Of a stretch of DNA of 18,538 bases, positions 1-7,034 are shown one piece after another. Location of the stretch: positions 1-18,538 of the forward strand of contig JAEUSS010000594.1 in the NCBI GenBank assembly GCA_016788685.1. Direction: 5' to 3'. Position numbers and translations under genes: made by a program. Below the pieces are notes generated by a model. It did not search any database. It saw only the letters and a list, made by a program, of their open reading frames with translations, and was not told where the DNA came from. The stretch's first letter is position 1. Each line of letters starts with the position of its first letter. The DNA comes from Prolixibacteraceae bacterium (lineage in GTDB: Bacteria; Bacteroidota; Bacteroidia; Bacteroidales; Prolixibacteraceae).

Positions 1-88
1 GGAATGAATTATACGTGCTAAAATAGGTATGAGTGTATCGGTGGTTAACAAAGAGGGGGCTGTAGGAGAGAGGTTGGTACTCTAGAAT

Positions 89-148
89 TTTCCAGACCAC
101 TTTGATCTGGAAATGCAGAATAACGTAGTTCCGGATTTTCTTTCCGGA
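89..148. repeat. Two small inverted repeats in the leader of the giant gene
   Basis: The 300 bases before the giant gene hold no convincing gene. They contain a perfect 8-bp inverted repeat, TTTCCAGA (89-96) and TCTGGAAA (106-113), with a 9-nt loop. A self-complementary TCCGGA follows twice (130-135 and 143-148), 7 nt apart, also able to form a 6-bp hairpin. Neither is followed by a T-run, so neither looks like an intrinsic terminator. They could be structure in a 5' leader or binding sites. I found no clear TAnnTTTG promoter element in 1-300. Confidence 0.4.
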
Positions 149-300
149 GAATAAACATCACGGATTATGCTCTCCCCGGGAATTAGCGGCAGATTGAATT
201 AGAAGCCGAATCAGCTGAGGGGTTTTTGCAAGCAGATGCGACTAAATGGCAGTTGAAATGCAGGGAAACGAACACAAAATAATAACAACAAATATTTTAT

Positions 301-3300
301 ATGAAACAATTTCTACTTTTCTCATTCGTAGCCTTCGCTTTTTTGCTGGGCAGCAGAACAAGCAAGGCTCAGTTAGCTGCACCAACGAATGTTACAGCTA
401 CCCCATCAACAATCAATCTGGGATCGTCTTCAAACCTGAATGCAACCTCTGTTGGCAACCAGATTAAATGGTACACTGCAGCTACAGGCGGATCTGCCCT
501 GACAACAGTGAACAGTGGGGTAAGCTATTCGGTTTATCCATCTGAATCAGCAACTTACTATGCAGAAGCATACGGAAATGCAACAACAGCGTTAACGTTG
601 GGTGTTTTAAATAATGTTGGTTGTTATGGGTTATTTTTCGATATTGCTACTGGTAGTACTCCGGTTTCTATCTCTGGATTCACCTGGGCTAGTAATTCAG
701 GTGGAGGGATACGCAGCGTAAGTGTATATACTAAAACTGGTACTTACTCTGGTTTCGAAACAAATCCTTCGAGTTGGACTATTCATGGAACTTATAATTC
801 AAGTGGCACAAGTAATCAAAATTTGGATTTTACTACCGCAGTAACAATTCCGGCTAATACAACTTATGGTTTTTTTATTTTTTTGAATGATAACACTGGA
901 GATTTCCTTGCCAATGGATCTGCATCAGCCCTTGTCTTTTCAGATACAAAAATAACTGTAACAAGTGGCTCTACATCGTCGAACTATAATCTTCCATTTT
1001 CAAAATATAATGGATATCCAGGAAGTTTTTATACACTGAAAGGAAGCATAAAATATAGTTCAGGTACTACAACAACCAGTGCAACCCGGACTCCGGTTAC
1101 GGTTACGGTAAACCAGACACCTACCGACATCACTTTATCGGCAAGCTCGGTAAACGAAAATGTGGCAGGAAATACAACTGTTGGAACCTTGAGTACAACC
1201 GATCCGGATGCAGGCAACACTTTTTCGTATTCTCTTGTTGCCGGTACCGGCGATACCGATAATACCTCATTTAATATTAGCGGCTCGGCCTTGCGAATAA
1301 CCAATAGTCCCGACTTCGAAGCAAAAAGCAGTTATTCGGTTCGGGTACGCTCTACCGACCAGGGAGGCTTGTATTTTGAAAAGGCACTAACCATTACCAT
1401 CAATGATTTGAATGAAGAACCGACCGACATATCATTAACCTCATCGTCAATTTCAGAAAATCAACCTATTGGAACTAAAGTGGCTTCCCTTTCGTCAATC
1501 CCGTCGTCTGGAATATATTCCTATAGTCTTGTTGCCGGAACAGGAGATACGGATAACTCAAGCTTTTCTTTAAAAATTAACTCAAGCGAGGATCAAAACT
1601 CTGGTTTGGGTAATACTGAAATTGGCCTTTTTTCAGGTTATGGAGCGATATGGCAATCATTTACAGCACAAAGCTCCGGACCTTTAACAAAAATATCATT
1701 GAGAACTGCGAGTGGATCAGCAACTTCATATACGATTAAATTAAAAGTATATAGTGGTGAAGGTATTGGTGGAACATTCCTTGGAGAAGCAACTACATTA
1801 TGGTCCCCAGCCAGTAATTATATAACCTGGAATTTTAATGGTATCTCTGTCGTTTCAGGTCAGAAATACACCTTTGAGCTGACAGAATGGACCTTTCCAG
1901 ATGGTTATGGAATAAGTGCATGGACTGATGAAACACATTACACAGGAGGAAAATTAAATTATTCCGGCTATTCTGGATATGAGCTTACATTCGTTACTGT
2001 TGTTGGATCATCTGTTGATCTCGTTTCGGCAGAGTCATTTAATTATGAGAATAAATCCTCGTATAGTGTAAGGATCAAAACCACAAATACTTCGAATGAA
2101 TATTTCGAAAAAGCGTTTACAATTTCCATTAACGACATTGCTGAAGCTCCTTCTGCAACTACCACCGCAGCGACCAATGTTTCTGCCACAGGTGTTACAT
2201 TAAACGGAACGATTAATACGAATAATTCAAACACGACTGTTTCTTTTGAGTATGGTAAAACCACCGCCTATGGCTCAAGTATTGTAGCCGACCAGAGTCC
2301 GGTTACGGGCACTATCTCAACCGCGGTGAGTAAAGCAATTACCGGATTATCATCAGCAGCCCTTTATCATTACCGTATGAAAGCTGAGAATGCTGTAGGA
2401 ATTACCTATGGAAGTGACCAGACATTTACAACTTTGGCTACAGCCCCAAGCATTACCAGTACGCCAACTCTTACCGTGCCCTACGGAAAACCCTATAGTT
2501 ACAGTATTGAGGCCACTACGGAAGGTGAAATGGAAACCACCCTTACGGCCCCCACCAATCCGGCATGGTTAAGTTTTAATGCAGAAGGCCAGAATAAGGC
2601 GACCCTCTTTGGAAGCATCCCTGCCGGAAACTATATGGTAGGTGTAGCGGGGGACAATGATGGCAATATGTATGCGATTACCCTGAATGGAACAACAATA
2701 TACAAGATTGAGCCAGACGGCACCACGACCCTTTGGAGATCCGGATTGTCATCAGGAAATGTATATGCTCTTCATGTAGCCAACGGATATATTTATATAC
2801 CACGGTACCAAAATTCAACTCAATCGATTACACGGGTGCCATTATCTAATCCTTCGGCAGTAGAAGAGACCTTTGCCTCCAGCATTGCTGGCGGGATCCT
2901 TTCATTAACCGACAAGGATGGCTGGATTTATGCTACGGATTGGAATAACACCAGCATTTACCGGATTAACGAGACCACCAAAGAGAAACAGTTGCTGCTG
3001 AATTCTTCAAATGGAATCCCCACCCAGGGTCCATTTGGTTTAACATTCGGAAATGACGGAAATCTTTATATCGCCACATGGAGGACTAGGAGTATCGTAA
3101 GATATGATGGAACCAGGCTTTTGACCGGTAATCCCGGAACCCCAACCACGGTGCTTTCAGGCCTGCCAGGCGATGTAAGTTCCATTCGGCAAGATAAAAG
3201 CGGGAACTTTTATTTGTCGATGTACGGCGGAGGTGTTCGAAAATATACCTCTGATTTCTCATCCTTTACTTCCGCTTCGTCAAGTGCATCCGATGATGTC

Positions 3301-5886
3301 TGGAGTTTATCACTTACAGCATCCGGAACATTGGTTTATTCTATTTATAATACGAATAACATTTACCGTTTGCAGACGGGAGCCCTTCTGAGCGGAACCC
3401 CGGCAAAATCGGATGTTGGCGACCATGCGGTTGTCGTTAGGGCAAGCAATTCGGTGGGTTTTACCGATCAGGCTTTCACCATTAAAGTAATAGATAATGT
3501 GGGGCCGGTGATAGCTGACTGTACTCCGGCAAACAGTGCCACCAATGTGGCTTTTAAACCAATTGTAAGTCTTACTTTCGACGAGGCTGTCAGTCTGGGA
3601 ACCTCCGGTACCCTGACCTTCTATAATGGTGCCACACTTTTAAAATCATTTGACCTTTCGGTTCCTGAAGAAAAAGCGAAGATCGTTCTTGCGGCCAATC
3701 GCTTATCACTTAATGTTGAACTTACCGATAATCTTCCTGTAAATACCATAGTGTCCGTTGGAATGAGCGCAGGCTTTGTAAAGGATGACCACAATAATAA
3801 CTTCACCGGCTTTACCGCTGCATCCAATACCTGGCGATTTACTACCATCAATAAAAATACACAAACCATAAACTTCCCGTCAATTGCAGCGAAAAAATAC
3901 GGAGATGCAACATTTACGCTCGGTGATGCTAAAACAAACCGCGACCTGACTGTAATCTATACGGCTGAAGATCCGGCGGTTGTCAGTATATCCGGAAATC
4001 AGGCAACTATACTGAAAGCCGGTACATCGAAGATTACTGCAACCCAGGCTGGCGATGGATTAAATCTGGCCGCTACTCCGGTTGAACAAACGTTGATCGT
4101 TGGAAAAGCGACCCTTTCCGTTACTGCCGATGCCAAAACTAAAACATACGGTGAAGCCAATCCTACACTGACCTTCCAGTACAGCGGATGGAAAAACGGC
4201 GAAACGGAAACAGTACTGGATACCCAGCCAACCGCTTCAACTACAGTTGACCTGTTAACCAACGTAGGAACGCACACCGGAGCCATTACGGTTTCTGGCG
4301 GTGCTGACAACAACTACGCGTTCAACTACGTTCCGGCCAGCATGGAAGTAACCCAGGCTGCCCTGACTGTTACTGCCAACCCCAAGACCAAAGTTTACGG
4401 AGAAGCCAATCCTGCATTGACGTTCCAGTACAGCGGATGGAAAAACGGCGAAACTGAAACTGTTCTGGATACCCAGCCAACCGCTTCAACCACGGTTGAC
4501 GCGTTGACCAATGCGGGAACCCATCCGGATGCGATTGTGGTTTCGGGCGGTGCTGACAACAATTACGCATTCAGCTACGTTCCGGCCAGCATGGAAGTAA
4601 CCCAGGCTGCCCTGACTGTTACTGCCAACCCCAAGACCAAAGTTTACGGAGAAGCCAATCCTGCATTGACTTTCCAGTACAGCGGATGGAAAAACGGTGA
4701 AACTGAAACCGTTCTGGATACTCAACCAACCGCTTCAACCACGGTTGACGCATCGACCAATGCGGGAACCTATCCGGATGCTATCGTGGTTTCTGGCGGT
4801 GCAGACAACAACTACACGTTCAGCTATGTTCCGGCCAGCATAGAGGTAACCAAGGCAAGATTAACGGTTACGGCTGATAACCAAACCAAAGCTCACGGCG
4901 AAGCTAATCCGGCACTGACTTTCCGGTACAGTGGCTGGAAAAACGGGGAAGAAACTATTGATGAATCGCCTCTTATTTCCACAACCATTAATGCAACAAC
5001 TAGTATTGGGACATATTTTGATGTAATCCTGCTAAGCGGAGGTTCTGATAATAATTATTTGTTCGATTATGTGGCTGGCGACTTTGAGGTAACCGGTCCC
5101 AGAATTGCCGGCGATACCAACGGCGATGGCAAGATCACTGCTCCTGAGCTGGCAGGTGATAAGAACGGGAACGGCGTAATCGGCGGAAATGAAATTGCCG
5201 GTGACAACGATGGAAACGGTGTGATTGAAGGAAGCGAAATAGCAGGCGACACCAACGGTGATGGAAAGATTGACAGCAATGAAATTGCCGGCGATACCAA
5301 CGGCGATGGCAAGATCACCGCTCCCGAGCTGGCAGGTGATATGAACGGGAACGGAGTAATTGATGAAAATGAAATTGCCGGCGACAAAGACGGAAACGGT
5401 GTGATTGAAGGAAGCGAGATAGCAGGCGACACCAACGGTGATGGAAAGATTGACAGCAATGAAATTGCCGGCGATTCCAATGGCGATGGCAAGATTAGCG
5501 CTCCTGAGATTTTGGGCGATCGCAACGGTAACGGTCTGATCGATCAGGGTGAAATAGCCGGTGACCGGAACGGTAACGGTCGGATCGATTCGGATGAGAC
5601 GCGCGTTATTGATCCGGCGAGAGACCATATCAATGTGGATCATCTTTTCAGTCCGAACGGCGATGGTATCAACGACTACTGGAAACTTCCGGAGATTGAG
5701 AAGCTGGGGCGTGTCTATGTGAAGATCTATAACCGCTGGGGAACGTTGCTCTATGAATCGACGAACTACCAGAACGACTGGGACGGAACTTCGCGTGGCA
5801 AGGCCGTACCTGAAGGGGGGTATATTTACTTCATCAGGACAGAAAAGGGTCAGACGAAAACCGGAGTTGTTAACCTTGTCAGATAA
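301..5886 (+). CDS. Giant modular T9SS-secreted surface protein (cadherin/MBG/EF-loop repeats, gliding-type C-terminal domain)
   Basis: An 1861-residue protein, probably exported by Sec and then across the outer membrane by the type IX secretion system as an adhesin-like surface or gliding protein. Order by residue: signal peptide 1-23 (SKA|Q); Ig-like domain from 28, split by a beta-rich insert at 93-254; cadherin-like repeat 274-374; second cadherin-like repeat from 375, split by a beta-rich insert at about 427-571; Fn3-like 618-716; putative-Ig (He_PIG-like) from 717, split by an NHL/SMP-30-like beta-propeller at about 770-1030; SbsA-like Ig 1067-1185; Ig-like 1186-1267; four MBG-like repeats 1269-1599; eleven 15-residue EF-hand loops 1603-1767; type-B (CHU_C) sorting domain about 1775-1861, with FSPNGDGIND and YNRWGTLLYES motifs. 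The start is set by the signal peptide; an A/T-rich stretch precedes it. A PorP/SprF-like gene follows. Domain names rest on motif recognition. The ligand is unknown. Confidence 0.9.
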   Translation: MKQFLLFSFVAFAFLLGSRTSKAQLAAPTNVTATPSTINLGSSSNLNATSVGNQIKWYTAATGGSALTTVNSGVSYSVYPSESATYYAEAYGNATTALTLGVLNNVGCYGLFFDIATGSTPVSISGFTWASNSGGGIRSVSVYTKTGTYSGFETNPSSWTIHGTYNSSGTSNQNLDFTTAVTIPANTTYGFFIFLNDNTGDFLANGSASALVFSDTKITVTSGSTSSNYNLPFSKYNGYPGSFYTLKGSIKYSSGTTTTSATRTPVTVTVNQTPTDITLSASSVNENVAGNTTVGTLSTTDPDAGNTFSYSLVAGTGDTDNTSFNISGSALRITNSPDFEAKSSYSVRVRSTDQGGLYFEKALTITINDLNEEPTDISLTSSSISENQPIGTKVASLSSIPSSGIYSYSLVAGTGDTDNSSFSLKINSSEDQNSGLGNTEIGLFSGYGAIWQSFTAQSSGPLTKISLRTASGSATSYTIKLKVYSGEGIGGTFLGEATTLWSPASNYITWNFNGISVVSGQKYTFELTEWTFPDGYGISAWTDETHYTGGKLNYSGYSGYELTFVTVVGSSVDLVSAESFNYENKSSYSVRIKTTNTSNEYFEKAFTISINDIAEAPSATTTAATNVSATGVTLNGTINTNNSNTTVSFEYGKTTAYGSSIVADQSPVTGTISTAVSKAITGLSSAALYHYRMKAENAVGITYGSDQTFTTLATAPSITSTPTLTVPYGKPYSYSIEATTEGEMETTLTAPTNPAWLSFNAEGQNKATLFGSIPAGNYMVGVAGDNDGNMYAITLNGTTIYKIEPDGTTTLWRSGLSSGNVYALHVANGYIYIPRYQNSTQSITRVPLSNPSAVEETFASSIAGGILSLTDKDGWIYATDWNNTSIYRINETTKEKQLLLNSSNGIPTQGPFGLTFGNDGNLYIATWRTRSIVRYDGTRLLTGNPGTPTTVLSGLPGDVSSIRQDKSGNFYLSMYGGGVRKYTSDFSSFTSASSSASDDVWSLSLTASGTLVYSIYNTNNIYRLQTGALLSGTPAKSDVGDHAVVVRASNSVGFTDQAFTIKVIDNVGPVIADCTPANSATNVAFKPIVSLTFDEAVSLGTSGTLTFYNGATLLKSFDLSVPEEKAKIVLAANRLSLNVELTDNLPVNTIVSVGMSAGFVKDDHNNNFTGFTAASNTWRFTTINKNTQTINFPSIAAKKYGDATFTLGDAKTNRDLTVIYTAEDPAVVSISGNQATILKAGTSKITATQAGDGLNLAATPVEQTLIVGKATLSVTADAKTKTYGEANPTLTFQYSGWKNGETETVLDTQPTASTTVDLLTNVGTHTGAITVSGGADNNYAFNYVPASMEVTQAALTVTANPKTKVYGEANPALTFQYSGWKNGETETVLDTQPTASTTVDALTNAGTHPDAIVVSGGADNNYAFSYVPASMEVTQAALTVTANPKTKVYGEANPALTFQYSGWKNGETETVLDTQPTASTTVDASTNAGTYPDAIVVSGGADNNYTFSYVPASIEVTKARLTVTADNQTKAHGEANPALTFRYSGWKNGEETIDESPLISTTINATTSIGTYFDVILLSGGSDNNYLFDYVAGDFEVTGPRIAGDTNGDGKITAPELAGDKNGNGVIGGNEIAGDNDGNGVIEGSEIAGDTNGDGKIDSNEIAGDTNGDGKITAPELAGDMNGNGVIDENEIAGDKDGNGVIEGSEIAGDTNGDGKIDSNEIAGDSNGDGKISAPEILGDRNGNGLIDQGEIAGDRNGNGRIDSDETRVIDPARDHINVDHLFSPNGDGINDYWKLPEIEKLGRVYVKIYNRWGTLLYESTNYQNDWDGTSRGKAVPEGGYIYFIRTEKGQTKTGVVNLVR
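4105..5097 (+). repeat. Four tandem MBG-like repeats, 249-bp period
   Basis: Inside the giant gene, four copies of an 83-residue module start near 4105, 4354, 4603 and 4852. Each has the pattern LTVTA-x-TK-x-YGEANP-x-LTF-x-YSGWKNGE, ending in a GG-x-DNNY-x-F motif. Copies 2 and 3 are almost identical in DNA, and most differences are at third codon positions, so that duplication is recent. Copy 1 is a little more diverged, and copy 4 clearly so and slightly shorter. They match the MBG-type beta-sandwich repeats of bacterial surface proteins and probably form an extended stalk. Confidence 0.85.
5107..5601 (+). repeat. Eleven tandem 45-bp units encoding EF-hand-type calcium loops
   Basis: Eleven exact-length 15-residue units of the form AGDxNGxGxIxxxEI. 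Each contains a 12-residue canonical EF-hand loop (D1, N/D3, N/D5, G6, I8, E12), but the linkers are only 3 residues, with no room for EF-hand helices. Units 1-4 and 5-8 form a 60-residue (180-bp) higher-order repeat: near-identical DNA begins at 5104 and 5284. Units 9-11 are more diverged. By analogy with thrombospondin type-3 and dockerin-like loops this is likely a calcium-stiffened rod between the MBG stalk and the sorting domain. Confidence 0.85.
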
Positions 5887-5903
5887 TAGCAAACAATAAA
5901 AAA

Positions 5904-5990
5904 GGGGATGTCCCGGGAGTTGGCGGTCAGTTGTTTGGTGTTGCTCACCATGGCGGAAAATCTGAGGCTAGGGATTCTTGGGACCTCCCC
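5904..5990 (+). other. Structured spacer: long imperfect RNA stem between giant gene and porP-like gene
   Basis: GGGGATGTCCC (5904-5914) and GGGACCTCCCC (5980-5990) are inverted with one mismatch. Read as RNA, the pairing continues inward through 5921/5973 using G-U pairs, giving an 18-position stem with one mismatch. The enclosed part carries a second hairpin, TGGTG (5936-5940) with CACCA (5946-5950), and TGGCGG twice (5921, 5951). There is no U-tract, so this is not an intrinsic terminator. It may be an mRNA processing or stability element, a regulatory leader, or the remnant of a small inverted-repeat element. I do not recognise it as a known riboswitch class. Confidence 0.5.
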
Positions 5991-6016
5991 GTTCAAATAC
6001 ATAAAGAATAAGAGAT

Positions 6017-6910
6017 ATGAAGAATTTTCTAATGATGATAGGCATTGTGTTGTTTTGCAGTTCGTTATATGGACAACAGTTGCCACTAACCGAAAGCTAT
6101 TTTGTTAACCGGTATGCGCTGTCTTCGGCCTACGCCGGAAATAGCGAGAACGAAAGCCTGTTTGCCAGTTACCGGAAGGATTGGGCCGGAATAAGTGATG
6201 CCCCGCGTACAATCCGGCTCAGTTATCACGACGGATTTAAGTCGAATGCAGGGCTGGGAGGTAAAATCGCCGTGGACAAATTCGGTATTTTTCAGAGTTT
6301 CTTCGCTATGGGGAGCTATAGCTACCGCTTGCAATTAGTTACCGATCATTTTCTGATCCTCGGGCTATCGGCAGGGGTGAACCAGAATTCAATCAAGTTT
6401 GATGAATACTACAATGATCCCAAATTTACGAACGATCCGTCGATGATTAATAAAAGGAGAAATTCCAATTTAACCCTGGTCAGCGATTTCTCGGTAATTT
6501 ATTCGTACAAAGCATTTCAGACCGGGCTTTTGTTATCAAACTTTAGTAACAGCGATTCCAAGTATAGCGGAGTCAGGACGGTTTATAGCCCGTTTATGCA
6601 TTATCAGCTTCATGCTATTCATACGCTTTCGCTCGGTGACGATTGGCAGTTTACCCCTTTGGCGGTTTTAAGGGGCGGAAAGAATGTAAAAGCGCAGTTA
6701 GAAGTTGCTTCCCAGTTTAAATACAACAACAAGCTGTGGGGTAGCATTGCCCATCGCGGAAAAAATGTTTCGTGCGTTGGTTTTGGATTAAACATGACGA
6801 AGGGCGTACTGCTGAACTACACCTACAACTTTTTCACCGGAGTGTCGGTCAGTGCTTTCCAGAATCATGAACTTACCCTGGGGCTAAATATCGGTGAGTT
6901 TATCAGGTAA
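6017..6910 (+). CDS. PorP/SprF-family type IX secretion outer-membrane protein
   Basis: A 297-residue outer-membrane beta-barrel protein of the PorP/SprF family. Members are often encoded beside giant T9SS substrates with type-B C-terminal domains and are needed to deliver or anchor them (SprF for SprB in Flavobacterium johnsoniae). Visible features: N-terminal signal peptide (about 1-19, LYG|QQ), the family's early motif of a protein settling as Y-x-LSSAYAGN at 33-42, a run of amphipathic beta strands, and a strand-like C-terminus (HELTLGLNIGEF). Length is typical. It lies 130 nt after the giant gene on the same strand and before a terminator, so the two are probably co-transcribed. The start is chosen for the signal peptide; the overlapping upstream frame is a shadow. 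Confidence 0.88.
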   Translation: MKNFLMMIGIVLFCSSLYGQQLPLTESYFVNRYALSSAYAGNSENESLFASYRKDWAGISDAPRTIRLSYHDGFKSNAGLGGKIAVDKFGIFQSFFAMGSYSYRLQLVTDHFLILGLSAGVNQNSIKFDEYYNDPKFTNDPSMINKRRNSNLTLVSDFSVIYSYKAFQTGLLLSNFSNSDSKYSGVRTVYSPFMHYQLHAIHTLSLGDDWQFTPLAVLRGGKNVKAQLEVASQFKYNNKLWGSIAHRGKNVSCVGFGLNMTKGVLLNYTYNFFTGVSVSAFQNHELTLGLNIGEFIR

Positions 6911-6954
6911 GAAAAAAGGGTATAAACAGGAGGCCTTCCGGAGTTAATAAGACC

Positions 6955-6989
6955 AAGAGGCAGCAGGTCGGATCCTGCTGCCTCTTTTT
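6955..6989 (+). terminator. Rho-independent terminator after the T9SS substrate/porP unit
   Basis: A perfect 13-bp hairpin, AAGAGGCAGCAGG (6955-6967) and CCTGCTGCCTCTT (6974-6986), with a 6-nt loop, followed by a T-run to 6989. It lies 45 nt after the porP-like stop codon, between convergent units. On the minus strand an A-tract precedes the stem but the downstream T-tract is poor, so it should act mainly on plus-strand transcripts, though the hairpin may also protect the 3' end of the minus-strand exporter mRNA, which ends at 7035. Confidence 0.88.
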
Positions 6990-7034
6990 GTTGTGGCGAT
7001 AAGTAACCTATGTTTAGGCTGCCTGTTTTCAGGC

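Noticed and set aside
246..467. 73-residue plus-strand frame overlapping the start of the giant gene
   Set aside because: It overlaps the signal peptide region of the giant gene in another frame and shows no domain.
5032..5892. 286-residue open frame on the minus strand opposite the EF-loop array
   Set aside because: It exists because the 45-bp repeat is stop-free in several frames; its product is a mirror of the repeat (periodic VAGNFI-like units) with no independent domain, and it lies wholly inside a confident gene.
5987..6000. GTTCAAATA resembling a tRNA T-loop
   Set aside because: The flanking bases do not form a T-stem, and no acceptor or anticodon arm can be drawn around it.
5908..6108. 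66-residue plus-strand frame across the spacer and start of the porP-like gene
   Set aside because: It overlaps the signal-peptide region of the porP-like gene in another frame and covers the inverted-repeat spacer; the composition is not protein-like.
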